DNA from: Trachelipus rathkii
Lineage: Eukaryota > Arthropoda > Malacostraca > Isopoda > Trachelipodidae
DNA length: 47,095 nucleotides
Assembly (NCBI GenBank): GCA_015478945.1
Contig: JABUQX010124314.1
Location: 1-47,095 of the forward strand
Direction of reading: 5' to 3'
Positions 11,104 through 20,760 of the stretch are shown here, piece by piece. The notes under the pieces were generated by a model. That model did no database searches, was not told the DNA's origin, and worked only from the letters and a program-made list of their open reading frames with translations. Made by a program: the position numbers and the translations under genes. The first letter of the stretch is position 1; each line of letters starts with the position of its first letter.

Positions 11104-11271
11104 CTGTGTTGTGAAATAAGGGTCCACTGCCGAGCTCATTTGTGAAACTTGTCCTCTAACAAGGCTCCCGATCGTATCTGGATCATACAAAGCAAATGGA
11201 CTAAAATAGTATTTTCTAAGCTGTTCAAAATGGACGCTCTTTCCTGTTGTATCTATCGACTGAATTAATCC
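11104..11271 (-). CDS. Animal heme peroxidase, exon c (56 codons)
   Basis: Minus strand, bounded by CTCCTAAAG and ACACAG/GTATCA, both phase 0, exactly 56 codons. It reads GLIQSIDTTGKSVHFEQL, RKYYFSPFALYDPD, TIGSLVRGQVSQMSS and AVDPYFTTQ. It continues FRFGHSMIQ of the previous exon. The order, LxxxFF.P then a G-xxLxRG-xxxQ block and then D-xF, is the standard continuation after the proximal histidine in chorion-peroxidase and peroxinectin-type enzymes. These oxidise substrates with hydrogen peroxide and are normally secreted. The next expected block (glycine-leucine-aspartate, then NxQRxRDHG) is not found downstream, so the domain is incomplete in this window. Confidence 0.93.
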
Positions 11272-11528
11272 CTTTAGGAGAGTAAAAAGTTATTTTAGTA
11301 GTGGATGAAACGATTATTGAAGAAAAAAAAAAATTGTTAAAGATAATAGTAATTCGATTAAAATATCACAATAAAAGCAAGAGGTTAGGTTTGGTCCAGT
11401 TAGGTTAGGTTAGGTTGAGTTAGGTTAGATTGGTTAAGGTTAGGTTAGGTTAAAATTTATCCCATTGGGGAAAAAGCCTAATTTAAATATTCGAATGTCT
11501 GAATTATAATTTTGTAATTCAGTTTTAC
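11272..11528 (-). other. Peroxidase intron containing a TTAGG-like tract
   Basis: A GT-AG intron of 257 bases between two peroxidase exons (donor CAG/GTAAAA, acceptor CTCCTAAAG), phase 0. About a quarter of it is the pentamer tract described separately. Confidence 0.85.
11382..11452 (+). repeat. TTAGG/GGTTA telomere-like tract
   Basis: The plus strand reads a series of GGTTAGGTTAGGTT words with variants (ttgagtt, ttagattggtt). TTAGG is the common arthropod telomere pentamer, so this is either an interstitial telomere-like tract or an ordinary pentamer microsatellite. It lies inside a peroxidase intron. Confidence 0.7.
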
Positions 11529-11668
11529 CTGTATCATGCTGTGGCCGAACCTAAAGGCACCTCCTGCGAATCCGTTGGCAAGTCCAGGATGAATTTCTGG
11601 GCTGTAACCGTTAAAGTATTTTCCAGATGTTTCTGGACTTATTTTCAGGCCGTAAGAAATGTGTGGAC
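11529..11668 (-). CDS. Animal heme peroxidase, exon b (proximal histidine)
   Basis: Minus strand, 140 bases: GT completing a glycine codon, then 46 codons to CAG/GTAAAA. It reads PHISYGLKISPETSGKYF, NGYSPEIHPGLAN, and FAGGAFRFGHSMIQ. The N-x-F-x-x-A-F-R-F-G-H-S block is the signature of animal heme peroxidases. Its histidine is the proximal heme ligand (equivalent to His336 of human myeloperoxidase). The YGL...Y-x-P-x-I-x-P-x-x-x-N pattern before it is also standard. The acceptor is AATAATAATAG at the end of a long (AAT)n repeat, with no pyrimidine tract. The joined ILG/PHISYGL reads correctly across the intron, which fixes this exon edge. Confidence 0.95.
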
Positions 11669-11803
<135 letters not shown>

Positions 11804-12001
11804 CTAGAATGCTCGGCAAATACTCGTGATAGGTAATATGCTGGATTTGAGCAATGACAATTCTCCTCGTTTCCTGGTAGAGCTTTTCGTCCTCCCAGTC
11901 GGGGTTCATGTCATGAAGTTCTTGAGTAATCATATTGTGATGCCTCGTGAAAAGAGTATGCAGAAGCGTCAGAAGAATATTTTCATTGACCCTGGAGTCA
12001 C
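11804..12001 (-). CDS. Animal heme peroxidase, exon a (catalytic core)
   Basis: Minus strand, 198 bases, entering in phase 1 after AATGAAG and leaving in phase 1 at the GC donor. It reads (G)DSRVNENILLTLLHTLF, TRHHNMITQELHDMNPDW, EDEKLYQETRRIVIAQ, IQHITYHEYLPSIL(G). This follows the family closely: GD-x-R-x-N-E, then H-T-x-F-x-R-x-H-N, NP-x-W-x-DE-x-LYQE-x-RRIV-x-AQ-x-QHI-x-Y-x-E-x-LP-x-x-LG. In human myeloperoxidase numbering the arginine matches Arg239 (distal pocket) and the glutamate Glu242 (heme ester link), both kept. The position of Met243 is Asn here, as usual outside myeloperoxidase. The exons for the distal His/Asp and for the signal peptide should lie at higher coordinates but were not found. 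Confidence 0.95.
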
Positions 12002-12005
12002 CTTC

Positions 12006-12255
12006 ATTTATATATATTATAAATATATATTATATATATATATTAAAATATTATATATATCTATATACTTCTATTAAATAATAATATATATATATATATT
12101 ATATAATATATATAATATATATATATATATATTATAATATAATATAATATATATATATATATATTTATAATAATATATATATATAGGTGTGATATTTACA
12201 TAAATTTTATGTATAATTTATTTAAAAATTTATTTTTATATATATATATAATATA

Positions 12256-12298
<43 letters not shown>

Positions 12299-12346
12299 TA
12301 TATATATATAAATAATATATAAAATATATATTAATAATAAATATTA

Positions 12347-12377
<31 letters not shown>

Positions 12378-12408
12378 ATATTATATATATAATAATATAT
12401 ATATTATT
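12006..12408. repeat. Long AT microsatellite beside a peroxidase acceptor
   Basis: About 400 bases of TA repeats with TTAAAATA interruptions. On the gene's sense strand it ends only a few bases before the acceptor AATGAAG at 12002, so it is intronic if the gene continues upstream. Confidence 0.9.
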
Positions 12409-12477
12409 AGTTATGACCGGATGTCAAAGTTGACTGTTCGATACGCTGGGGATGGTGCTGATCAATCATCTAAGAGG

Positions 12478-12550
12478 GAAGGATGTGGATGCGGATGATC
12501 TTAAATAGATGAAGATGCGGATGTGGATCGTATGCGGATGTTTACTCTTT
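12478..12550 (+). repeat. GGATGCGGATG-type repeat
   Basis: 'ggatgtggatgcggatgatc' and 'gatgcggatgtggatcgtat', then GCGGATG again. The same word family appears as CCGCATCCGC in the 19-kb block (19418, 27690) and as GGTGCGGTTGCG at 34270-34450. It sits between two AT microsatellites. Confidence 0.6.
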
Positions 12551-12562
12551 GAAATCTTGAAA

Positions 12563-12711
12563 TAAATATATATTAAATATATAATATATATTAATATATA
12601 TATATATAGAATTAATATTATAATATATTATTATATAATAAATATATATATCATATATATATATTTATATATATATATATATAATATATATATATATATA
12701 ATATATTATAG
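12563..12711. repeat. AT microsatellite
   Basis: TATATA repeat ending at TATAGGTGTCTTCG (12708-12721). That word could be one end of the degraded transposon that follows, because GGTGTC-type ends with a TA target are frequent in mariner relatives. No matching inverted end was found at the other side. Confidence 0.8.
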
Positions 12712-12953
12712 GTGTCTTCGTAAATTAGAAAAATCAGTAGATATCCTTCACATAAATATAAGTAATATGTTCAATAACATTCACAGAAAAGCCTCGTTCT
12801 CAAGATCAAGGGATGAAACCTATTAAACATAATACTAAAAGTAACAAATTGGAAAGGAATAACGAATTCATCAATTTATTATTATAAAACACTACAATTT
12901 TGCAAGAAATATACACAAAATAAGTACAAAGCATGGCCTAATTAATAACTATG

Positions 12954-13927
12954 TTAATGAGCACCCCCAGCGGCAAAACAGGCCTCTATTCTGCCAACCA
13001 TCGATTCGGACACGTTAATAACCGTTGTGTGTTCCATGGTCACAAGAGCGATTATGCGACCCTTAATCTTCTGACTTTCAACGTTTCTGTATAAGCAATG
13101 TTCAGTGACCCCACAAGGAGAAATCCAATGCATTTAGGTCTGACCCCGGAGGCCAATGTTTTGTACCTCCTCGACCTACCCAACGGCGTGGTTATACTTT
13201 CAAATAGTTACGAGCAACTAAAACTGAAATGAGCTGGAGCGCCGTCGCGTGAAATACATTTTCGATCGTAATTTAATGGAATATTTCCGTTAGGTGTAGC
13301 AAGTCAGTCAAGAAAATTGCAATAAAACGTCTCCAGTAAGCCTCGCGGGAAAAAATTTTCATCAATTTCGGCAACAATTCTTATTATAATTTGAAAACTG
13401 GTGTTGATGCGGCTTTCAACTATTGCATGGTAGTTTCTCATCAGTCCAATATGGATTTGTGAAGTTCGATATGGCTTCTAAAAAATTGCCCATCGAACTT
13501 GAACAATTATTCTTTCCTTTCCACCTCAATTTCGTTGCATCCATCGACACAAAGCTACTCTTGCAGGAAAATCTGCTGGTACAAGTGCCATTCTTCTTAT
13601 AAGAGAGAAGGATTATTTTTTGAAGAAAAAACGCTCGAAATGGACTTTACAATTTTAAAAGTTTTTTTTCAGCAATCTTTCTTTACTTGTAGACTTCCTC
13701 AATTGCTTGAGAACGTGTTCTTCGAATCTATTAATACTGTGCGAGGCGCCCGTTTCCATAGAAGTTTTTTTAAAACTCCGCTCTAAGACGTTGGATGAAC
13801 GGCAAACATAGTATGAGCGATGACACGTTAGTTACATTCTCATACGAGACGCAAGTCTGCTAATAAATTACCTTCGTACTGACCCGTAACAAAAATGCAT
13901 ATCTCATTTCACTATTGTGTAATTCAT
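12954..13927 (-). pseudogene. Decayed mariner-like (DDE) transposase
   Basis: Read on the minus strand in alternating frames, the order of blocks matches a Tc1/mariner-superfamily transposase of the type widespread in arthropods. There is a possible ATG at 13927, a PADFPARVALCRWMQ block (about 13545-13595), NPYWTDE (about 13430-13455), DGAPAHF carrying the second catalytic aspartate (about 13225-13250), and RWVGRGG-like sequence. Next comes WPPGSDLNALDFSLWGH with the third catalytic aspartate (about 13110-13160), and the C-terminal VGRIEACFAAGGAH with its stop at 12954. Several frameshifts and stops interrupt it, so it is inactive. The length, about 970 bases, is near full size. The plus-strand frame at 13499-13786 is antisense to it. 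I saw no clear terminal inverted repeats. Confidence 0.85.
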
Positions 13928-14222
13928 TTGAAAAATAGAGAGCAACACTGAAAAAAGAATGACGCGACACGCACTAGCTATATTATAAATGAAGCAACAA
14001 CTAGTAAATAACAGGAGTTAACCTTGCTACGTTAATTGGCTATATTAAAGTTGAATTTACGACGGCAAGAACATATATCATATATGCCCACATAAGCTCT
14101 TCCACCTTTTTATTTGAACGAGGCGTTTCGGTGAAGTTTATTCCACAATTATCTATTTCTGCAAGAAACCATACTAAATTTTTTCGCACTATTAAAAATA
14201 CAATATAATTATAACATTCAAT
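13928..14222. other. Flank of the transposase, no gene seen
   Basis: Possibly the remaining 5' part of the transposon. A minus-strand frame after TTTCTTGCAG (ending near 14147) reads about 39 codons (with KKVEELMWAYMIYVLAVV) but has no partner and no recognised family. Confidence 0.35.
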
Positions 14223-14473
14223 GATATATTATATATATCATATAAATATACTATATTATATTATATATATAATAAATATTATATATAATATTTATAATAT
14301 ATATAATATATATATATTTATTTAAATATATATCTTATATAGAAAAATAATATATATATATATAATATAAATAATATATTATTATTATATAATTGAATAT
14401 AATATATACTAATATAATAAATATATATTATTATATATATATATATTTATATATATATATATAAATATATATT
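14223..14473. repeat. AT microsatellite
   Basis: TA-rich simple repeat of about 250 bases that ends directly at a GGAACCGG-type element. Confidence 0.9.
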
Positions 14474-14475
14474 AG

Positions 14476-14565
14476 GATTGTACGGAACCAGAATTTTTGT
14501 TCCGCCGAACCGGAAGTACCGGCAACCGGAAAAGTTCCGACGGATTCCGCCGGAACCGAACTTAT
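14476..14565 (+). repeat. ~90-bp GGAACCGG-type dispersed element, first copy
   Basis: 'tacggaaccag', 'ttccgccgaaccggaagtac', 'ggcaaccggaaaagttccg' and 'attccgccggaaccgaac'. Related copies in the same orientation are found at 17499-17580, 22631-22725, 25645-25735, 30634-30700 and 32930-33005. Each follows a simple repeat or purine-rich tract. Confidence 0.75.
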
Positions 14566-14974
14566 CGTTTTCCTCCACCTACATTCTACTGAAACTGTCC
14601 TGATTTAACAAATTGAGTAGAGTTCTTAAAGAATCTGCATCTGTATATCATACTTGAATTCTGTAGTTCGTAGCCCAAATTTGATAACGATCAATAAAAT
14701 TTAATAAGTAAATAGGATGACTTGACTATATTAAATCTACGGTCTTCAAGCTTTAAAAGTTTTTTCAGAACGGGTATTTGAGATAAGAGATCACCGCTTC
14801 AATCCCACACATGATGAGCAACTTATTTCTAAACCCATCTTCAATACTCAAATAAATCATTTTAAGTAAGAAAATTATGGAATCTTGTTTTTAAATTTTT
14901 TAAATTTGTAACATTATTAATATTTGTTTGTATAGTTCTACTAAATTAATTATCTGTTAATAATATAATAATAG

Positions 14975-15006
<32 letters not shown>

Positions 15007-15190
15007 TAATAATAATAATAATATAATATAATATAATAATAATAATAATAAATAATAATAATAATAATAATTATAGAAAATCAACTACTTTAGTATAATA
15101 TAAAATACTACCCAAATCCATAAATATTTCTTCCTTATTTATTCAATAATTCTTAAACTAGTCTAGAACTCCTCCTCAAAGAAGTATGAG
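14566..15190. other. AT-rich stretch with an (AAT)n repeat
   Basis: No exon recognised. Positions 14960-15076 are an imperfect AAT/ATA trinucleotide repeat. The remainder is AT-rich single-copy-looking DNA. Confidence 0.6.
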
Positions 15191-15250
15191 CTTATAAAAT
15201 TAGATCCTGATGTTTCGTCCTAAACTCGGACATCTTCAAGATTTTATCTA
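15191..15250 (-). ncRNA. Degenerate hammerhead-ribozyme-like fold
   Basis: On the minus strand the parts of a type I hammerhead appear in order. An AT-rich strand ATAAAAT (15241-15247) can pair seven bases with ATTTTAT (15194-15200) as helix I. A core CTTGAAGA (15233-15240) compares with the consensus CUGANGA. GTCC (15228-15231) pairs with GGAC (15217-15220) as helix II. GAAAC (15212-15216) is the second core box, and ATC (15202-15204) lies where the NUH cleavage triplet belongs. Two faults speak against activity: one extra T in the CUGANGA box and one extra T before helix II. Helix III would be very short. Such minimal hammerheads are known from Penelope-like elements and other retroelements of animals, so this may be an element remnant. 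No reverse transcriptase or GIY-YIG coding was seen. Confidence 0.35.
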
Positions 15251-16259
15251 ACAATGATCATGAATTATTTTACAACTAGATTTAAAAAATTTAAAATTAC
15301 AAATTAGATTTTAACATTATGCATTTCATGTATATTTAACTTAAGGACACTACTTGAACTTTAGAAGAACTGGGTTTGATTAATCAAAATTAGTTGATTG
15401 AACTTTTTTCCAAGGGATACACAGTCATCAAGACAACTTTGATAAGGTATGTACCTTAATTTTAAGCTCCTACCCCCAGATGTTATATAGAAGCAATTGG
15501 TAAACCACCATAGGGAGGCTTTAGAATGGTGCTCGGAAGTGGGAACAAGGGGAGCGGAAGAAAAGAAGTAACAAGAACGACAACTGTACCACCCGTAAAT
15601 TACGGAGAAATAAAAAAAACCATCGACAAAACTTCGAGAAATAAAAACAGGACAGAAAACAAATCGCGAAGCAGAAATTTTATGTTTAAAACGGCAAGGC
15701 TAATGGAAAAAGACCGACGGCACATGAGAGACCCACATAATCGACAGTTAACGCAAAAACACAGGTAAACTTACCACAAAAGAAGAAACGTTCTGTCCGG
15801 CCGCTTTCAGAACCTGGCAGTTAATCCGCGTTACCAAAGTCGTAGGTCCGAGGAGGGACGGACGTCGAACTGATAGGTACAGACAATGAGATAAACAGGG
15901 AAGCTCTCTCTTTCCTCCTTCGCGGGTGGGGAGAAGTCGTTGTGAAGCTTATGTAGCGGGTAAACCAATAACGTCACGTACAGCACGCGGCAGTGCGAAT
16001 TGGACAGATCACAGTTTGGGATTGAACGGAAAGGGGATCCGGATGACAAAGGAAGAAAATGCGTCAGTGGTGGTATAGTAACTTTGAGGGAGCGGGGGAA
16101 GAATGGGCGTGAAGAATGCGCGAGCATGTTAAAGAGCAGGGGAAGTGGAAAGAAAAGGAATGCTGCAGAGAAATTGGTCGAGGGCGGGATAGAGGGCATA
16201 TATAGGTCCTGTAAAGGAAAGGGTACGGGGGCAGGTCTGGGGAAAGGCTGGAACTGCAG

Positions 16260-16500
16260 CAGCAAATGAGGCCCAACCGAGACAATGATAACCTACATAT
16301 GAGGGTTTACAAGGAGCCGTATTATACGGCGGGAGGGCGGAATGAATTACGACCATTTAGCAGGTCGACAGGTACCCGGGGAAAAGTCCACAACGAATGG
16401 AGAGTAAAGATCAAAACAAGCATTGAAACAGAAAGTGCAACAGTCGTTAAGGTGTAAATAGATAAGGAAAGCGAAAAGTTAAAGCGAAGTTGAAGGTATG
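16260..16500 (+). repeat. Higher-order unit segment 'ATATGAGG', copy 1
   Basis: The order ACATATGAGG, then GTCGACAG, CCCGGGGAAAAGTCCACA, GAAACAGAAAGTGCAAC and GCGAAAAGTTAAAG matches 24410-24620 (ACATATGAGG, GTCGACAG, CCCGGGGAAAAAAGTCCACA, TTAACAGAAAGTGCAAC). This is one of the clearest proofs of the ~8.1-kb period. Confidence 0.75.
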
Positions 16501-16949
16501 GTAGCTGTGAGTAAGATAGGCAGTTCAGTGTGAGAAGGAAACCGAAGAGGCGAGGTGGTAAGACGAAAACCGCAGGAGCGAATTAAGATAATATCCTCAT
16601 TACGTTCGGCAAATGGATCTGAGAGAGGAAGAAGGAGAATAGCAGAGAAAATCGAGGAGGGAAGCGAAAAGTAAAACTGAGAGGAACAAAGGGAGGGTGA
16701 AGTGCGTAAGTATGAGTAGTAGAGAGTTAGTAGATTAGAATAGGATATGTGGAGAGAAGATGTTATGTAGTTAGGTATGATGAAATAGTTAGTGTTAAAA
16801 GAAGAACGTGTAAGGAGAACGACGACAAAACAAAAGAGGAACGAAACGGTTTGAAGCAAAAGTGGAAAAAGGTAAACAGATGCCAGAAGGTGCGACGTTA
16901 AAAAGAATGGATGTGGAGTTGGAGAAAGTAACTGGGGTCAGAGTTAGCT

Positions 16950-17290
16950 CTGCCCGGGTGGAGTTACGGGAGCGCTTATCCTCAAACACGTTACCCCGCG
17001 GAAAAAGGGGGAAACTGGAAGACCGGTAGAACTGGATGAGGAGAAGCAGGCCTATCTTGACTGAGGGAAAGAGGACGCCGCTAGCCAATGTGGCTTTACA
17101 GAAACGAAGAAAGCCAACAGGAGGATAGAATATGCCAGAGGCCGAGAGATACCTCCACGGGGGAAGCAGACAAGTGGGCAGGAGAAGTGGAAGGGACAGC
17201 AAGCAGAATGCCGGGACCGCCTAAACGTCCGACGAACGGCCAGGGCCGGTAAGGACCGGGCGCCGTAACCAAAAATTGCGGGGCTACAGC
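16950..17290 (+). repeat. Higher-order unit segment 'CCCGCGG', copy 1
   Basis: Aligned in order with 25085-25440 and 32445-32715: an ACACGT word, CCGCGG, GAAAAA, a GGTAAC or GGGGAAAC word, GAAGACC, and later a GGCCGG-rich patch just before a GA or A-rich tract. The first copy ends with GGGGCTACAGCCCGA at 17280, where TACAGCCCGAAGGAG at 25738 is similar. Confidence 0.65.
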
Positions 17291-17490
17291 CCGATATGAG
17301 TATAGAAAGAAAAATAGAGTAGAGAAAAGAAAAAGAGAGTAGAGATATATATAAATAGAAGAATATAGATTATATAAAAGAGAGGAGAGTAAGATAAGAG
17401 AGATAAGAGATAGAAGAGAGAGAAGAGAAAAAAGAGAGACAAAGAGAATAATAAGAATAAGAGAGAAGAAGGATGGATAATGAAAGAGAG
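17291..17490 (+). repeat. GA/GATA purine tract
   Basis: AGAGAGATAAGAGA-type sequence. It corresponds to 25441-25640 in the next unit and, in A-richer form, to 32712-32870 in the third. Confidence 0.85.
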
Positions 17491-17498
17491 AGGAGATG

Positions 17499-17580
17499 TA
17501 CCGACCCAGAAGGGGGGGCCGGCGGAACCGAAGCGACCCGAAACCGCAAAAGGCCGACCGGAATCCGCCGAACCAGAAAG
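17499..17580 (+). repeat. GGAACCGG-type element, copy 2
   Basis: 'accgacccagaagggggggc', 'cggcggaaccgaagcgaccc', 'gaccggaatccgccgaacc'. It sits between two GA tracts. The equivalent place in the next unit, 25645-25735, holds 'ctgaaccgaagggggggccg' and 'ccaccggaagccggccggta'. Confidence 0.75.
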
Positions 17581-17599
17581 CTATTCAGCAGTCAGTCAA

Positions 17600-17880
17600 A
17601 TTAAATCGAAAAAGAAAGAGAAATAAGAGGAGGAGAAAAAGAAGATAGAAGAGAGAAGAAAAGTAAAGAATAGATAGGACATAGAAAATAGTCAAGAAGG
17701 AGATAATAAGAGAAAAGAGATTTCACGAGAGGGATATAAGAAGAGAGAGAGGAGATAGAGAGAATAAAATGAAGAGAGAGTAAGTAAGGTAGCATCAGGC
17801 TGCAGGCACGAGAATATGGAGCGTAAATGGCGAAAAATGGAAGGGGGCCGCAATAAGAGAAGATAACAATTGACAAAGAA
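17600..17880 (+). repeat. GA-rich purine tract
   Basis: AAGAAAGAGAAATAAGAGGA-type tract after the element. Its partner in the next unit is 25740-25965. Confidence 0.8.
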
Positions 17881-17984
17881 GAGAGAACCGAAATTCCAAA
17901 TTATGTCGAAATTTGACTACTGGGAGAAAACTGGACATGAGCTGATAGATTAAAATAACAAACTAAATTGAAGAAAATTTGTAG

Positions 17985-18720
17985 AGAAGCACAAAGAACC
18001 CGGAGCAAAGTTGACGACCGGGATTGACGAGGTGCCGACCGCCGCAATACACGAGACGAGCCGGCCGCAAGGCGTGCAAGGTTGCGCAGAGCAAAATGAA
18101 GTACACAAAGATGAACAGACGATATGCATGGGGGTACGGTCGACAACGAGGCAGAGCAGACGTGCGTCCGAGGAGAAACCGAAGGCGGTCAGCCCAGCGC
18201 ATACGACGTGTGGGCCATCCAGCAGGCTGAGAGAACAGGAAGGTTTGAAAAACTAAGGGAAACGGGGCGACCGCGCACAGGATCAAATCCAGATGCGGAA
18301 ACATCGTGCTCCAAGAACGAAAGCGACATACAAGTACCAGAAAGATGCTGAACACTAAGGTAAGTTCATCGCAGGGCAGGGATGAAAAATCAACCTATAC
18401 CAGCACAGCCACGATGGCAGCACGTGGACCAACAGAGGCTGCAAAGAGTAGGGCAGGAGCACAGAAAGGCAGACAATCCGCCCATTGAGCAGAAAATGTC
18501 ACAGGAGCAAATGGGCAGAGACGCAATAGCAACGGCACAACATAGCAGATTGGACGAGAGAACCCACAGGGCAAGAGGGAAAGCCCACAACACAGTGCAC
18601 AGATGGGGCGGAAGTGGGGAAGGGGAGAGCGGCCATCGTGACCACGAGCGAGCTGGAGACGTTGACGCAATGGCGAAAATGACTGCGACACTAGGGAAGA
18701 GCCAATGACAACGGAAATCG
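17985..18720 (+). repeat. GC-rich segment with GAGCAGACGTGCG, copy 1
   Basis: Related in order to 26158-26985 and 33640-34095. Shared landmarks are GAAGCACAAAGA, GAGCAGACGTGCG, ACTAAGGGAAACGGG (18253 and 26447), CAACAGAG and ATTGAGCA (18484 and 26715). Plus-strand frames here are Arg/Gly/Thr-rich and minus-strand frames Leu/Ser/Cys-rich, and neither is conserved between copies, which argues against coding. Confidence 0.65.
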
Positions 18721-19259
18721 AAAAGGGAGGTTCAGGCACGACGGCGCCACGCATGTGTCAGGGGCGGGAACGAGTGTAAACGGGTGAGCCGCCGGGTGGG
18801 AGGGCGAGAGGACACACCGGCCCCCGCGCTCCAGACCTAAATGCAGGGATGGCTCGTGGGGGGGCACCAAACTGGGGGGATTACAGAACCAGGGAAAGCC
18901 CGAGAAGTGAAGCGCGCGCATACGCAGCGGTTACACAAGCAACACACACGGGTAGAGGAACGGTCCGCCAGGCAAGTGCGTGCAAAGAGACCTGGAGGAG
19001 CGCTGGGGGCGAGGGGCACAGTACGTAGACCTAAGTCACCGTCGGCTACGACTGGCGGGTGGAGGTGGCTCGGCGGATGTAGCGGAGAAGCCAATAAATG
19101 GAAGGATAGGGAATGAGCCGGGCCTAAGGGCGGACGGGTGGTAACGTAGTTGAAAAGGGCAGCACCTGAGCGGAAACGAGGCGGGGGCGGAAGGTGTGAG
19201 GAACAGATACAGAGTAGCAAGGAAATCAGAGCGAAGCGGTCGCAAGAGGAACAACACCC

Positions 19260-19395
19260 GATATGAGAGAGATAGAGAGAGTGAAGAGAGAGAGAGATAT
19301 AAATAAGAAAAGGAGAATAAGAAGGTAAAAATTGAGAAGGAAGGAAGAGAATATAAAGAAGATAGAGAGGAGAGAGATAGAGAGATAAGTTGAGT
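19260..19395 (+). repeat. GA-rich purine tract
   Basis: GAGAGAGATAAATAAG-type tract. Partner in the next unit at 27530-27650. A CGCATCC block follows in both units. Confidence 0.8.
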
Positions 19396-19399
19396 CAAT

Positions 19400-19550
19400 G
19401 GCAAGCAGGAACAATCCGCATCCGCAGCCAAGCGCACCTCAGCACGGGGAATCCGCACGCGCATGCCACGACCGCATCGCGGAAATAAGCGCAGGCGCAT
19501 CCGCGTTGTTGCCTCAGCCGAGCCGTAGCCGCATCAGTCAAACTGAATCG
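19400..19550 (+). repeat. CCGCATCCGC block, copy 1
   Basis: 'aatccgcatccgcagccaag', 'ggggaatccgcacgcgcatg', 'gcaggcgcatccgcgttg', 'gccgtagccgcatcagtcaa'. The equivalent at 27655-27815 has 'acagccgcagccgcatcaca' and 'cgatccgcatccacagccca'. The same word family appears inverted at 34262-34460 and 12478-12550. Confidence 0.7.
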
Positions 19551-19559
19551 GTCCAGTCA

Positions 19560-19985
19560 CGAGAGGTGGATAGATGAATGAGGTGAGTAGTAGGATGGAA
19601 AGAATAAATGAGTAGATGGAAAACTTGGGGGAAACAAAGAAGATAAATGGGAGGTTAATGAAGGGAGAGAGAGAGGAGAGGGGAGATGGAAAAGAGGGGT
19701 GAGAGAATGAAGGGGAGAAGATAAGAAGAGTAAGGAGATAGTAGAAAAGTGAGAGAGAGTGAGAATGGGAAGAGAAGAAGGAATGGTGAGATGATGGTAG
19801 GGGATGAACGTTTGATGAGAGAGAGAGAGAGATAATAGAAAAAGTGAAGAAGAGAGAGGAGAGATATGGAGAAGAGATAGAGAAGAGAGAGATAGTCAGA
19901 GAGAGGGGAAGAGAAGAGAGAGAAAGAAGAGAAAAGAGAGAAGAGAGAGAAGAGAGATTATAGATAGATAAGAAGTGAATAGAGC
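19560..19985 (+). repeat. Long GA-rich purine tract
   Basis: GATGGAAAAGAGGGGTGAGA-like to AGAGAGAAGAGAGAGA. Partner at 27830-28115. The Ser/Leu-rich minus-strand frame of 181 codons here is its reverse translation. Confidence 0.85.
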
Positions 19986-20229
19986 AAGAGAAGGGCCAGG
20001 GCAAGAATAAATGCTGGCGACCTCTGCATGACTGGCACGAGCAGAACAAGAGAGACCAAGAACTGCAGACGGAACCCACGGAGACACGCGCGCTTCCGCC
20101 CGCCGGTGGGGGGGGGAGAGAGAGGGCCGCCCGTCGGGGGATGGCAAATCTGAGGAAGCAGGTTGGGAGCCCGGGAAAAAGATGCAGAAGCGGTCAAAGA
20201 AGAGGGCATGGACCCGTGGTATCACCGTC

Positions 20230-20595
20230 ATGAGATAAAAAAATAGAGTAAGAGAAGAAGAGTAGAAATAGAATAGAGAGAAGAAATAGGTAAAAGAGAT
20301 ATTTGAAGAATAGAGTAAAGAAGAGAGAGAGAAGAGTAGATAGAAGAAGAAGAAGATAGAGAGATAGAAAGGTGCGGTGAAAAATGTGGTGAAAGTAGCG
20401 CGAGAGTAGATAGATAGAGAGATAAGATAGAAAATTAGTGAGAGAAGAAAGGTAGTAAAGATAGAGAGAAGAAATAAAGAGAGTAAAAAAGAGAAAGAGA
20501 TGAAAAGAGAGAGAGAGTAAAGAAGAGAAAGATAGAAATAGATAGAGGAAGGGATAGAGAGGAGGAGATAAAGAAGATAAAAAAAGATATAGAAG
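20230..20595 (+). repeat. GA-rich purine tract
   Basis: AGAGTAAGAGAAGAAGAGTA-type tract. Partner at 28405-28768. Confidence 0.85.
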
Positions 20596-20604
20596 TATAA
20601 GTGT

Positions 20605-20760
20605 AGGTCGACGGGACCGAGGTCAAAGGGCTGTCGGCATTACGGAGCGGAGCGGACGGATGCGAGCGGAGCGTAAACGAGAGAGCCAGGAATGCATCGT
20701 GATCCGAAAGGAGAGAGGATGCGGGAGGGGGAGCGGAGGCGGAGGGGACGCGGAAAGCTT
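20605..20760 (+). repeat. GAGCGGAGGCGG spacer, copy 1
   Basis: 'ggagcggagcggacggatgc', 'ggagcggaggcggaggggac'. The spacer between GA tracts in the next unit (28772-28910) reads 'aggcgggcgaggcgaaggcg' and 'ggagaggggaggcgaaggcg', a related GGCG-rich composition. Confidence 0.6.

Noticed and set aside
11826..12077. Plus-strand frame of 83 codons
   Set aside because: It is antisense to peroxidase exon a and runs into the AT microsatellite.
13499..13786. Plus-strand frame of 95 codons
   Set aside because: It lies antisense to the transposase blocks, which explain the sequence better.
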